The notes under the pieces are model-generated. The model was not told the DNA's origin, did no database searches, and saw only the letters and a program-made list of their open reading frames with translations. This document shows positions 8,824-17,834 of a stretch of DNA of 18,873 bases, piece after piece. How positions within the stretch are numbered: the stretch's first letter is position 1; each line of letters starts with the position of its first letter. Position numbers and translations under genes: made by a program. Where the stretch lies: NCBI GenBank assembly GCA_002386065.1, contig DGES01000101.1, forward strand, positions 1,750-20,622. The letters run 5' to 3'. Source of the stretch: Firmicutes bacterium UBA3920 (lineage in GTDB: Bacteria > Bacillota > Clostridia > Caldicoprobacterales > Xylanivirgaceae).

Positions 8824-9733
8824 AAGTCACCTCCATAAATACCTTCTCTAAATTATTTTCTCCCTTTGTAAAGGAAACTACAGGAATACTCTCATCTACA
8901 AGACTTTTTATTATGATCCAAAGCTCCTCATCTTCACAGTCATATGATACCTCCACAGTATTTCCCTCTTCCACTATTCCCTTTACAGCTGGCTGTTGTT
9001 TGAGTATTTTTATTGCCCTATCAATAGAATTCAAAAGTTTTATTGTAATAACCTTTCTTCCCATTACTCTAGCCATGATATCGTCCACATTCCCATGGGC
9101 CACCAATTTACCGTTTTCTATCACACCTACCACATCACATAATTCAGTGAGTTCATGAAGTATATGGGAACTTATTATAATAGTCTTTCCAAGTTTTTTT
9201 AGTTCTTTGAGTATGCCCATCATCTCTAGTCTAGCCCTAGGATCCATACCTGACGCTGGCTCATCTAATACTAAAAGATCAGGATTATGTATAAGGCTCC
9301 TTGCAAGGCACAACCGCTGTTTCATACCCCTAGATAAAGTATCTACATACTTGTCTTCTAGTCCATTGAGATTCACCAACTCTAATAAATTTTTAGACAT
9401 CTTCTCTCTTTCAGTCTTTTGAATTTCATAGCTGTCCCCATAAAAATCTAAATATTCTCCAACCTTCAAATTGTCATAGACACCGAAAAAATCTGGCATA
9501 TAACCTATCTTCCCTCGTACCTTTACAGGAGACTTTATCACATCCACACCATCTACTAGTACAGTCCCCTGTGTAGGTTGGAGAAGAGTAGCTATAATCC
9601 GCATTGTAGTAGTCTTCCCTGCCCCATTTGGACCTATAAATCCAAATATCTCCCCCTTCTTTATCTCAAGGTTTAGATGATCTACAGCTGTGAATTTTCC
9701 ATAGCGTTTTACAAGGTCTTCTATATACAGCAT
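8804..9733 (-). CDS. ABC transporter ATP-binding protein
   Basis: 309 residues. Walker A GPNGAGKT (34-41), signature LSRGMKQ (133-139), Walker B LLVLDEP (D157, E158) and the H-loop His (H190) are all present. The Q-loop position reads GYMPDFFGVYDN, with Asp where many ABC ATPases carry Gln; I recall this variant from related exporter-type ATPases. A C-terminal extension of about 100 residues (about 210-309) resembles the DUF4162-type tail of ABC-2 exporter ATPases. The start overlaps the upstream stop (TAATG) with GGGAGG 8 nt before it. It powers the permease encoded next. Confidence 0.95.
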   Translation of the reverse strand: MLYIEDLVKRYGKFTAVDHLNLEIKKGEIFGFIGPNGAGKTTTMRIIATLLQPTQGTVLVDGVDVIKSPVKVRGKIGYMPDFFGVYDNLKVGEYLDFYGDSYEIQKTEREKMSKNLLELVNLNGLEDKYVDTLSRGMKQRLCLARSLIHNPDLLVLDEPASGMDPRARLEMMGILKELKKLGKTIIISSHILHELTELCDVVGVIENGKLVAHGNVDDIMARVMGRKVITIKLLNSIDRAIKILKQQPAVKGIVEEGNTVEVSYDCEDEELWIIIKSLVDESIPVVSFTKGENNLEKVFMEVTYGYEAK

Positions 9734-12267
9734 TATTGATGCCTCCCTTCTATCTCCAACGTAGGATTAAATACCTCAATATCTATATAATCACTTTGCG
9801 CATTGATTCCTACATTTATATATAGCCGATTATTTTCATCCAAAAATCTCTCAATATAGGAGGGCTGTAATGTTACAATGCCCTTTTCTCTATCTATTGT
9901 AAAGCCTTCATTTTCATCTACATAGCTGCCCGACTGTACATCATATAGCTTAATATATAAATTTTCTGTACTTATATCACCATTTTCGATAGCTTTTATG
10001 TAAATGATGCACTTATCAATATAGATATCCTTAAAGTTAGTCATGTCGAAATAGAAAGATACTCTCTTTGAATTATATAAACATATGGAACTTGGATTGT
10101 CGTATATTTCATGTGTATCCAAATCTTGCGATCTCTCGCCATCTATCTCGGCTTCCATTACACCTGGAGGTATTGATATATGACCATCTATATTGGTATC
10201 TACAGAAAGTCTATCCACCATGAGATTGGTATAATAGCTCTTTTGAGGTGCTTGCCCATCCACCTCTATATCATAAGTGAATTTTTGATCGTTGAATCCA
10301 AAAACTATGGCTTCAAAACTTATATCTCCCCTACTTTTTCTATATTCTGCATATATATCATCGAGTACTCCAGATATTATATCTTCGAGTAAATTTCGTT
10401 TTACATACATATTCCTTTCCTCAACGTTCCTATACCGCCCTATGTCATGTTCGCCCTTTAATGGGTATAACTTATCTAGCATATCATATAAGATAGTGGA
10501 TTGGGGATATAGATCACGACTGTCATAGTCTGTAACCTCAATCTCCACATTCTTTGTAGCGCCGGCGGCCAAATTACCTACACTATAATATCCTAAATGA
10601 CAGATTATGGTTACGTCTTCTAATGGAAGAGATGTATTATTCTCTACTGTTCCCACGAGTTTCCCATCTCTGTATGCGAGGTTTCCTCCAATCTTCCCAA
10701 TATTATCTACAGTAGATGTGGTGTAAAAGGGCTCCATAGTCCACATTTTTGCATCTAATATGCGTACAGCAGGTTCGCCTCCTTGAATTACCTCAGCCAC
10801 TATATTCTTTCTGCCTTCATCACCAATATCGGGATAATACGCATTATAATCCACTATAGGAAATAGTAAACTCTCATCTTCTAACTCAAATAGATAATCG
10901 CCTCCACTCGGAATAAATACCCCTGTATAGGTATCTACCTTTTTGCTGTTCCCTTCTCCCCAAAGCTCAGCTATAGATATGATATTTGATACTATCTTGT
11001 CGCCCTTACCCATATTGCCTATACCATATATACCAAGGGAGAATATCATTACAAATACTGGTATGGTAATCCACATAAACTCCCTTCTATCACGTCTCTT
11101 TAATATTATATAGCTTATGGGACCGATGACTAAAAGATATATAAAGAGTATAAGTATAAGTTTCGAAGCAGATGGAGGATCCATCTCTGGTATATTTGCC
11201 AGTGCTTCAAATATGTTATAACTTATATTAAATTCTCTATCTCGTGCCTTTTCAGGATTTATGAATTTCATATAGGTACTAGGATCGAGATTCATATATA
11301 GTACTGTCTCCCATAGCGCCTTACTTCCAGTCCATCCGGTCATCGGCTGGCGCCCTAAGGCAAAACTAGATACGAATATGTAACCATTTCCATATCGCCT
11401 CATGATTATATATGGCGAATCATTATCTCCCGCTACTACCGTCCATGTATTATCATAGCTAAGATCCATAAACTCAAATGGAACGTCTGTCATGATCTCT
11501 GTTTTTGCCAAATTCTCAAGTTCTACAGGTTTTGACTCTTTTCTTATGCTTCCTCCTTCCGAAGACACCATATCAGACGGTAAACCCTTTAAAGTCTTAA
11601 TACCATCAGCTCCTGTGCCCACTATTAGTATGCCCCCATTGCGTATCCATTCTGACATAGCATCAGTTTGAGATGGAGATAATTCGTCCATATCAAAGTC
11701 ATCTATTATGAACATAGTAAAGTTGTTCATTATCTCCTCTTCACTTGGTATATCCCCACTCTCTAATGCAATTGCCTCATAATTTGAAAATAATCTATCT
11801 TCACTTTGTTTTTCCCACCAATAGTTAAGACCAGTTTTATCATCAGTCAATATACCTAACATAAAATCATCTGTAGACATGGGGATGAAATTCTTTTTCT
11901 CTATTGTCTTCAAAACTTTACCCTCTGATTTTAGATCTATTTTCATATTTTTCTGAAAAATATTTACACGTACGTATAGAACTATTTGCTTTTTCGTATT
12001 CTTTGGGATAACTGCAGGTGTTGTAAAACACATGGCTGTAGAATTACTTTGATCCCCTATAACTTCAATACTGCCCTTTATATCATAATTGCCATGATTC
12101 TCTATATATACCTTTACAGGTATCCACTCTCTCAACTTGAAATAACCATCAAAACCCACCTCTGCATCCATTATAATGTCATCCTCAGGGGCTGCAGATA
12201 TACTCTGTAAAGGTATGAATCCTACTATTAAAATGGTTATTAATAATATTGAACAATATCGTTTCAT
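9733..12267 (-). CDS. Large secreted/membrane auxiliary protein with GATase-like fold
   Basis: 844 residues, first gene of the operon. A signal peptide or anchor lies at about 1-26 (hydrophobic core, then SISAAPED). An Ig-like segment (about 30-125) follows, then a GATase-like region (about 130-330) containing MFIIDDFDMDEL and GGILIVGTGADG. No nucleophile Cys is seen in that fold. Two adjacent membrane segments (about 369-390 and 397-417) are joined by the basic turn KRRDRREF, placing both large domains outside the cell. The C-terminal 400 residues are beta-rich; the last 120 or so look like a jelly-roll domain (inferred). Its position before an ABC ATPase and permease, and its GATase-like fold, suggest a GldG-like auxiliary subunit. 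I do not recognise a characterised homologue. ATG 12267 follows an unusually G-rich stretch. Confidence 0.87.
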   Translation of the reverse strand: MKRYCSILLITILIVGFIPLQSISAAPEDDIIMDAEVGFDGYFKLREWIPVKVYIENHGNYDIKGSIEVIGDQSNSTAMCFTTPAVIPKNTKKQIVLYVRVNIFQKNMKIDLKSEGKVLKTIEKKNFIPMSTDDFMLGILTDDKTGLNYWWEKQSEDRLFSNYEAIALESGDIPSEEEIMNNFTMFIIDDFDMDELSPSQTDAMSEWIRNGGILIVGTGADGIKTLKGLPSDMVSSEGGSIRKESKPVELENLAKTEIMTDVPFEFMDLSYDNTWTVVAGDNDSPYIIMRRYGNGYIFVSSFALGRQPMTGWTGSKALWETVLYMNLDPSTYMKFINPEKARDREFNISYNIFEALANIPEMDPPSASKLILILFIYLLVIGPISYIILKRRDRREFMWITIPVFVMIFSLGIYGIGNMGKGDKIVSNIISIAELWGEGNSKKVDTYTGVFIPSGGDYLFELEDESLLFPIVDYNAYYPDIGDEGRKNIVAEVIQGGEPAVRILDAKMWTMEPFYTTSTVDNIGKIGGNLAYRDGKLVGTVENNTSLPLEDVTIICHLGYYSVGNLAAGATKNVEIEVTDYDSRDLYPQSTILYDMLDKLYPLKGEHDIGRYRNVEERNMYVKRNLLEDIISGVLDDIYAEYRKSRGDISFEAIVFGFNDQKFTYDIEVDGQAPQKSYYTNLMVDRLSVDTNIDGHISIPPGVMEAEIDGERSQDLDTHEIYDNPSSICLYNSKRVSFYFDMTNFKDIYIDKCIIYIKAIENGDISTENLYIKLYDVQSGSYVDENEGFTIDREKGIVTLQPSYIERFLDENNRLYINVGINAQSDYIDIEVFNPTLEIEGRHQ

Positions 12268-12365
12268 TTACTTCCCCCCCAATCCTCCAAGTATTTCTAT
12301 ACCTCTTTACATTAAAAACAGATACTCTCTTTTTTATAAATTCCAAAGATTGCTATTTAAGCTTT

Positions 12366-12394
12366 ATTATATCATTTTTATATGTATAATATAA
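12366..12394 (-). promoter_or_regulatory. Candidate promoter of the MoxR/VWA/ABC operon
   Basis: A perfect -10 (TATAAT, 12366-12371) has a weak -35 (TTATAT, 12389-12394) 17 nt away. It lies about 100 nt before the first gene of the operon and downstream of the terminator of the preceding gene. The leader 12268-12365 shows no riboswitch or clear hairpin. The region is AT-rich throughout, so chance matches are possible. Confidence 0.45.
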
Positions 12395-12492
12395 CTACTA
12401 ATGTATTGCTTTATATTAAAAATTTCTTACAAATCTTTTAAATTTAAGCTTATTTGATCGCCTTTCAGTATTTACATATATATCTTTAGTAT

Positions 12493-12537
12493 AAAAACAA
12501 AAGCTACTGTTCCTTTAATACTAAGGTGCAGTAGCTT
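12493..12537 (-). terminator. Rho-independent terminator after the ECF S-component gene
   Basis: The stem AAGCTACTG / CAGTAGCTT (12529-12537 with 12501-12509) has a 19-nt loop that can add an inner CCTT/AAGG pairing. On the minus strand it is followed by TTTTGTTTTT. It lies 28 nt after the ECF gene stop and separates that unit from the next operon. Confidence 0.85.
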
Positions 12538-12565
12538 GCTATATGCTTTACTATTAAGTAATTTT

Positions 12566-13075
12566 TTACATCTTTTTAAATCGTGCTGCCGAATAGGATA
12601 GGGGAATAAATATAATTCCTCCTACAGCAACTTGCCCAAGATTTGCCGCTGCATCTATGAGTCCCACTCGCCATTCATAGCCCAATATCATAACCTCAAA
12701 TATATAATAGCCAAATACCATCCACAAACCCGAGAGCAAGATACCTAAAAATTTACGCATAACCGAAGGAGTATTATTAGGTGAATATAAAAATTTGCCT
12801 GCAATATAGCCCATTATGCCTTTAATTATGAGTGTTGCAAACATAAAGGTTGGAAATCCAAGATACAAGTCTGAAAAGAATGAACCTATACCAGCCACAA
12901 ACGCAGCCATGGGCGCTCCAAGTGTCATAGCACTTAAAAATATTATGCTGTCTCCTGCATGATAATATGCCTTAGGTACAAAGGGGGAGGGAATCTTGGT
13001 AAAACTGGTCACAACAAATGTGAGTCCTGCCAATATACCTGCAAGTACCAACTTTTTATTATCAAGCGATTTCAT
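12566..13075 (-). CDS. ECF transporter S component (vitamin/precursor uptake)
   Basis: 169 residues, the usual size for substrate-binding S components of energy-coupling-factor transporters. It has five to six hydrophobic segments. The N-terminal half (KLVLAGILAGLTFV, HAGDSIIFLSAM, GIGSFFSDLYLGFPTFMFAT) resembles PF07155-type S components, which include riboflavin and hydroxymethylpyrimidine transporters. No EcfA or EcfT gene is near, so it would share a module encoded elsewhere. ATG 13075 follows GAGGAGG. No riboswitch fits in the 78-nt space upstream, so the ligand cannot be inferred from regulation. Confidence 0.85.
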   Translation of the reverse strand: MKSLDNKKLVLAGILAGLTFVVTSFTKIPSPFVPKAYYHAGDSIIFLSAMTLGAPMAAFVAGIGSFFSDLYLGFPTFMFATLIIKGIMGYIAGKFLYSPNNTPSVMRKFLGILLSGLWMVFGYYIFEVMILGYEWRVGLIDAAANLGQVAVGGIIFIPLSYSAARFKKM

Positions 13076-13116
13076 GTGACAATTCCTCCTCTATTAAATT
13101 TAAATATATTTCCATA

Positions 13117-13122
13117 ATTATA
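13117..13122 (-). promoter_or_regulatory. Possible -10 box for the ECF gene
   Basis: TATAAT at 13117-13122, about 40 nt before the ECF start and inside the short gap after the ATPase gene. The matching -35 position reads AAGAGT, a poor fit. Read-through from the ATPase gene is equally possible. Confidence 0.25.
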
Positions 13123-13153
13123 ATATAAAATATCTAATAACTCTTCTAGCTCT

Positions 13154-15781
13154 TCATAATTCATCTTGGGACACATTGAGTCCCATAAGCTTGAGAACCT
13201 CCACTACTGCGATAGGTATTAATGACAATGTCATAACAATCAAAGCCTGTGTTGAATTTAATGGTACCACTTTAAATAAATTCATCAGCACAGGTATATT
13301 TAGTACAAGTATCTGAAGTACTATGGATATTAAACCTGCACCTAAATAATATTTATTACTGAATATACCTATACTAAATATGGACTCTTCATTAGAGCGC
13401 ACATTAAGTCCATGAACAATCTGGGTAAAGGCAAGTGTAGCAAACGTCATGGTCTCAGCTACTTCCACACTCCAACCATTACCTATTATAAATGCTGTGA
13501 GGGATAACAGACCTATCATAGCTCCTTGGTAGATAATCCTCATTATAAGGCCTTTTGTAAATATATCTTCATTTGCTTTCCTAGGTTTTTTATCCATTAT
13601 TCCTTTGGAAATTGGATCAATCCCCAATGCAAGTGCAGGTAGGCTATCGGTCACTAGATTAATCCATAATATGTGTATAGGTAAAAGAGGCGCATTAAAA
13701 TTCAGTAATGTCGCTATAAATATGAGCAGTAACTCACCTATATTACATGATAGTAAATACTGGATACATTTTAATATATTTGTATAGATCTTTCGTCCTT
13801 CTTCCACTGCCAATACTATAGTAGCAAAGTTATCATCAGTTATTACCATATCCGATGCCTCTTTTGCAACATCCGTCCCTGTCATCCCCATTGCTATACC
13901 AATATCTGCTGCCTTAAGGGCCGGGGCATCATTTACTCCATCACCTGTCATGGCTACTACATGACCAAGGCTCTGCCATGCCTTCACTATGCGAACCTTA
14001 TGCTCCGGCGCCACACGGGCATATACTGAATATCTTTCTATATTCTCATTGAGTTGCTCATCTGACATCTCTTCTAATTCAAAACCTGATATTGCCTCAT
14101 CTCCCTCGCTCATTATACCTAATTCCCTAGCAATTGCCATAGCCGTTATCTTATGATCTCCAGTTATCATTATGGGCTTTATCCCTGCCCTTATACACCG
14201 CTTAACTGCTGGCTTTACTTCCTCCCGTGGTGGATCTATTATCCCCACTAGACCTACAAATACAAGATTTGATTCAAAAGGAGCTGCCTCTTCCAAAGAT
14301 GGTACTTCCTTGTAAGCCATGGCAAGCACCCTAAGAGCATTTTCACCCATCTCATTATTCATCCTTTGGATCTTATCTATCATATCAGCATCTATGGGTA
14401 GAATATCTCCATCTAACATTATATGGGTACATATCTCCAATAATTCATCCACTGCGCCCTTGGTAAATACAAAAACATTATCCTCTGTCCTATGTACTGT
14501 GGTCATGAGTTTTCTCTCTGAATCGAAGGGAATCTCATTGACCCTTGGATACTCTGTATCTAGTACTTCCTTTTTAAGACCCCCTTTCAATCCCAAGTCT
14601 ATGAGTGAAGTCTCAGTTGGATCGCCTATCAACTGAATATCTTCTCCATCTATTTTGACCTTGGCATCGTTACAGCATACACTAATCGTCATAAGGAGAT
14701 TGTCCTGTTTTTCTATCCCATCCACGTATTCATCTGCATTATAGAGCTTTCCATCTGTATATACTGCCACAACTGTCATCCTATTTTGTGTAAGGGTGCC
14801 TGTCTTATCAGAGCATATTACAGTGGCACTACCTAAAGTTTCTACCGCAGGGAGTCTTCTTATTATAGCACCACGCTTACTCATATTCTGCACCCCTATG
14901 GCCAAGACTATTGTAACTATGGCAAGTAAACCTTCTGGTATAGCTGCCACCGCAAGACTCACAGAAGTTAAAAACATCTCTAAGGGCTCTTTACCATATA
15001 AAAGACCTATTACAAATATAAACAGACATATACCTATCACCGCAATACCTAAGGTCTTACTTAGGACCGTTAACCGTTTTTGAAGTGGTGTCTTCTCCTC
15101 GTTTTCGTCCTTTAACATACCAGCGATGGATCCAAGTTCTGTATCCATACCTGTAGCCACCACTATACCTTTTCCCCTTCCATGGGTCACTATGGTTCCT
15201 GAATATGCCATATTGCATCTATCTCCAAGGGTAGTATCACTATCTAATATTGCTTGAGCATCCTTTTCAACGGGCATAGATTCACCTGTAAGGGCCGATT
15301 CTTGTATTGACATATCAACTGTTTCAATGAGCCTTATATCTGCTGGTACAAAATCTCCTGCCTCAAGCACTACAACATCTCCAGGTACTAACTCTACAGC
15401 TGGTATTACATCGGCTACACTACCCCGTATGACCTTAGCTATGGGGGCAGTCATCTTTTTCAGTGCCGCAAGGGATTCCTCTGCTCTATACTCCTGCACA
15501 GTCCCTAGCACTGCATTTAATATGACTATTGCAAGTATAATTATAGTATCAGTAACCTCACCTACAAAGGCAGATATTACCGCTGCCGCAATGAGTATAA
15601 GTACCATAAAATCTTTAAATTGATCCAAAAACCTGAGCAATATAGGACGCGGTTTTTTCTGTGCCAGCTCATTTGCACCATATCTCTCTAGACGCTTTAA
15701 AACTTCTCCCTGGGATAGCCCTTCTTCTATTGATGTAGATAGCCTCTCTGCCACTTCTTCTTTATCTAATGTATGCCACAA
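13154..15781 (-). CDS. P-type Ca2+-transporting ATPase (P2-type)
   Basis: 875 residues, full length for the family. Actuator loop TGES (165-168), phosphorylation site CSDKTGTLT (D325), nucleotide-binding KGAVDE (about 441), and hinge TGDGVNDAP (612-620) are intact. About ten membrane helices are visible. Ion-site residues match SERCA-type pumps: IPEGLL in M4 (E283), NIGE in M5 (N680, E683), and NLVTD in M6 (N708, T711, D712). In M8 the position matching SERCA E908 appears to be Gln (FTQIVHGLN, Q787), as in plasma-membrane Ca2+ pumps, which suggests one Ca2+ per cycle (inferred). The start is TTG: an in-frame TAG immediately precedes it, and AAAGGAG lies 10 nt upstream. It probably exports Ca2+ or Mn2+ across the cell membrane. 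Confidence 0.95.
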   Translation of the reverse strand: MWHTLDKEEVAERLSTSIEEGLSQGEVLKRLERYGANELAQKKPRPILLRFLDQFKDFMVLILIAAAVISAFVGEVTDTIIILAIVILNAVLGTVQEYRAEESLAALKKMTAPIAKVIRGSVADVIPAVELVPGDVVVLEAGDFVPADIRLIETVDMSIQESALTGESMPVEKDAQAILDSDTTLGDRCNMAYSGTIVTHGRGKGIVVATGMDTELGSIAGMLKDENEEKTPLQKRLTVLSKTLGIAVIGICLFIFVIGLLYGKEPLEMFLTSVSLAVAAIPEGLLAIVTIVLAIGVQNMSKRGAIIRRLPAVETLGSATVICSDKTGTLTQNRMTVVAVYTDGKLYNADEYVDGIEKQDNLLMTISVCCNDAKVKIDGEDIQLIGDPTETSLIDLGLKGGLKKEVLDTEYPRVNEIPFDSERKLMTTVHRTEDNVFVFTKGAVDELLEICTHIMLDGDILPIDADMIDKIQRMNNEMGENALRVLAMAYKEVPSLEEAAPFESNLVFVGLVGIIDPPREEVKPAVKRCIRAGIKPIMITGDHKITAMAIARELGIMSEGDEAISGFELEEMSDEQLNENIERYSVYARVAPEHKVRIVKAWQSLGHVVAMTGDGVNDAPALKAADIGIAMGMTGTDVAKEASDMVITDDNFATIVLAVEEGRKIYTNILKCIQYLLSCNIGELLLIFIATLLNFNAPLLPIHILWINLVTDSLPALALGIDPISKGIMDKKPRKANEDIFTKGLIMRIIYQGAMIGLLSLTAFIIGNGWSVEVAETMTFATLAFTQIVHGLNVRSNEESIFSIGIFSNKYYLGAGLISIVLQILVLNIPVLMNLFKVVPLNSTQALIVMTLSLIPIAVVEVLKLMGLNVSQDEL

Positions 15782-15883
15782 CTAAAACCAGCTCCTTTAA
15801 CTCGTACTATATCTATTATCCCTTATCTATCCTAAAAAAATGAAATAAAACGCCCTCTCCTTGGAATTTTGTCTAAAAAGACG

Positions 15884-17455
15884 CTACATCTTACCTGATC
15901 TCAACATAGATATGAGTAGCCATAATCCCATAATACCCGCTCCGGCATAACCTATAAAACCTATAATAGGAATATCGCCAATTTTAGGACCTACATCAGC
16001 ACTTAGTACTATGGATGAACCAATCACAAGAGAACCCACTATTATGCCAAATACCAGTCTGTTTACCATCTGATTTATTATGTTGAAAGCTTCATCAAGG
16101 CCTTCATGTTCTAGTCGTATCTTTAGCTTACCAGCCAAGGCACTATTTATTAATTCTAAAAATTTTACTGGTATTTTAAGTCCGCATTTAATTAGATTAT
16201 ATATATTCTCTAACTGTTCCTTTGCCTCTTTCTTTATATCCCTCTCGCTTATCATATGTGTCTTTATATAGGGTATAATTATATCCATTATATTTATATG
16301 AGGTGCTAGCTTTTCAATGACACCCTCAATTGTCATTATACCCTTTGCAAGCATCGTCAAATCCCTAGGTATTATGAGATTGTTCTTCCTACATGCCTTT
16401 ATCATCTCATCCATAAACTGGGGAATATTTATATCATATAGTGATATCTCAATATATCTATTATAGATCTCTTCTATATCAGAATATAACTTTTTCCTGT
16501 CTACAGGTCCTTTTTCTAAACCTATATTTAAAACCGCCGTAGTCATAAGATCTACATTTTTCGTTGCCACACCATATAGTAAGTTATTGAGTTTCTCCTT
16601 TAAGGATTTGTTTAAAGTTCCCATTATGCCAAAATCAATATATGCAATTTTAGTACCTGATATAAGTATATTCCCTGGATGGGGATCTCCATGAAAAAAG
16701 CCATCTTGAAAGACTTGTTTTAAATAGTTATTTGTAAGTTTTATAGCCATATCTTCAAGATCATACTCTTCCTCTATAAGTCTATCTACAAGGCCTATTT
16801 TTATGCCATCTATATAGTCCATAACTATTATATTAGAAGTGGTATAATCATCATATACCTTGGGACAGGTTATAAACTTGACATCCTTATTGTATTTATG
16901 AAATGTTTTTATATTATTTGCTTCTTTTAAAAAATTCAATTCCTGCTGACTAGCATACGTGAGCTCATCTACTAACCCCTGCATATCCACCACACTAGCC
17001 TTAGGAGCAAACTTTGCAAGACGAGTGACCCGTTTCAACAATGCCAAATCTCTCATCATAGATTCACGGACCCCTGGCCTTTGTACCTTTACAATTACCT
17101 CTTCGCCGGTGGGTAAAATAGCATAATGAACTTGTGCCAATGAAGCACTGGCAATAGGTATCTCGTCAATTTGAACAAATAATTCTTCTATTGGTCTTTT
17201 CAAATCTTTCTCTATTACCTCTTTAATTGTATCATATGACTCAGGTTTTACATCATCTTGAAGTTTCTGTAATTCCCATATATATGCCTCTGGCAATATA
17301 TCTGGTCTTGTAGAAAGGATCTGACCCATTTTGACAAAAGTAGGACCAAGTTCCTCTAAAGCCGACCTCACCCCTGCAGGATTGGAAATACCATACTTTA
17401 AAAACACCGAGGCAATCTCTTTTACACGCCTTTGCTCCTTATTTTTTCTTCGCAT
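15884..17455 (-). CDS. AarF/UbiB/ABC1 kinase-like protein
   Basis: 523 residues. It has the ABC1-family KxGQ motif (KMGQ, 42-45), the Ala-rich loop ASASLAQVH in place of a Gly-rich loop, and a Lys in VIVKVQRPG (K123). The catalytic-type block HGDPHPGN (255-262) and DFG (274-276) complete the atypical kinase core. Two C-terminal membrane segments (about 470-488 and 495-515) anchor it. Family members act as ATPases supporting quinone or lipid-related membrane processes; no ubiquinone genes are near, and the substrate is unknown. ATG 17455 follows GGATGGG and begins only 12 nt after the U-tract of a terminator. No promoter fits between, so it probably depends on read-through. Confidence 0.93.
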   Translation of the reverse strand: MRRKNKEQRRVKEIASVFLKYGISNPAGVRSALEELGPTFVKMGQILSTRPDILPEAYIWELQKLQDDVKPESYDTIKEVIEKDLKRPIEELFVQIDEIPIASASLAQVHYAILPTGEEVIVKVQRPGVRESMMRDLALLKRVTRLAKFAPKASVVDMQGLVDELTYASQQELNFLKEANNIKTFHKYNKDVKFITCPKVYDDYTTSNIIVMDYIDGIKIGLVDRLIEEEYDLEDMAIKLTNNYLKQVFQDGFFHGDPHPGNILISGTKIAYIDFGIMGTLNKSLKEKLNNLLYGVATKNVDLMTTAVLNIGLEKGPVDRKKLYSDIEEIYNRYIEISLYDINIPQFMDEMIKACRKNNLIIPRDLTMLAKGIMTIEGVIEKLAPHINIMDIIIPYIKTHMISERDIKKEAKEQLENIYNLIKCGLKIPVKFLELINSALAGKLKIRLEHEGLDEAFNIINQMVNRLVFGIIVGSLVIGSSIVLSADVGPKIGDIPIIGFIGYAGAGIMGLWLLISMLRSGKM

Positions 17456-17467
17456 ATTATCCCATCC

Positions 17468-17498
17468 AAAAAAGATACCCTGCTAAGTCAGGGTATCT
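17468..17498 (-). terminator. Intrinsic terminator/attenuator between phasin-like and AarF genes
   Basis: A 10-bp perfect stem AGATACCCTG / CAGGGTATCT (arms 17489-17498 and 17473-17482) with a 6-nt loop is followed on the minus strand by six T. It starts 9 nt after the phasin-like stop. The AarF start codon lies 12 nt beyond its T-tract, so it may act as an attenuator that lowers AarF expression relative to the phasin-like gene. Confidence 0.88.
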
Positions 17499-17507
17499 AT
17501 AGTTTTT

Positions 17508-17795
17508 CTATTTATTCTCCAATTTTTCTAAGCGTTTCTTTAACTCTTCGATATCATCTTTAGTTGCAAGATTCAAATCCTTTAATATACCCTTTAATAC
17601 GTCTGCATCTACGGAATTTGTACTAGCTGTCTTTGAATGAGTTCTCTTTTTGAGCTCTTCATTTAGTTCCTTTGCCTGTTCCACTGTGAGCTCACCTTTT
17701 TTTACCATTTCGTCTAGGGCTTTTGCTGCCATCTCATAAGTATGATAGACGGCGCCAATGCCTGCTAACAATATGTTTTTTATAGAAACATCCAT
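17508..17795 (-). CDS. Small phasin-like coiled-coil protein
   Basis: 95 residues from ATG 17795, which has GGGAG 8 nt upstream; a GTG 9 nt earlier overlaps that site and is less likely. A short hydrophobic N-terminal helix (NILLAGIGAVYHTYEMAAKAL) leads into charged helices with KKGELTVEQAKELNEEL, then a C-terminal heptad-like segment ending LKKRLEKLENK. This matches phasin/PhaF-like granule-associated proteins. No polyester synthesis gene is near, so a polymer-granule role is not shown. Its gene is followed by an AarF-family gene, a pairing I recall from other Clostridia; it may be a membrane or lipid-surface partner of that kinase (inferred). Confidence 0.8.
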   Translation of the reverse strand: MDVSIKNILLAGIGAVYHTYEMAAKALDEMVKKGELTVEQAKELNEELKKRTHSKTASTNSVDADVLKGILKDLNLATKDDIEELKKRLEKLENK

Positions 17796-17834
17796 CGTTT
17801 TCACTCCCTACTATTTAGACTCTCTTTTGATTAC

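Noticed and set aside
13076..13153. Vitamin riboswitch before the ECF S-component gene
   Set aside because: The gap is only 78 nt, AT-rich and without paired elements; too short for TPP or FMN riboswitches.
14930..14960. IPEGLL in place of IPEGLP in M4 of the Ca2+-ATPase
   Set aside because: I recall this variant as frequent in related bacterial pumps, so it is not a defect.
15782..15883. Possible terminator and promoter between AarF and Ca2+-ATPase genes
   Set aside because: The only stem relies on many G-U pairs and no -35/-10 pair with proper spacing was found, although T-runs are present.
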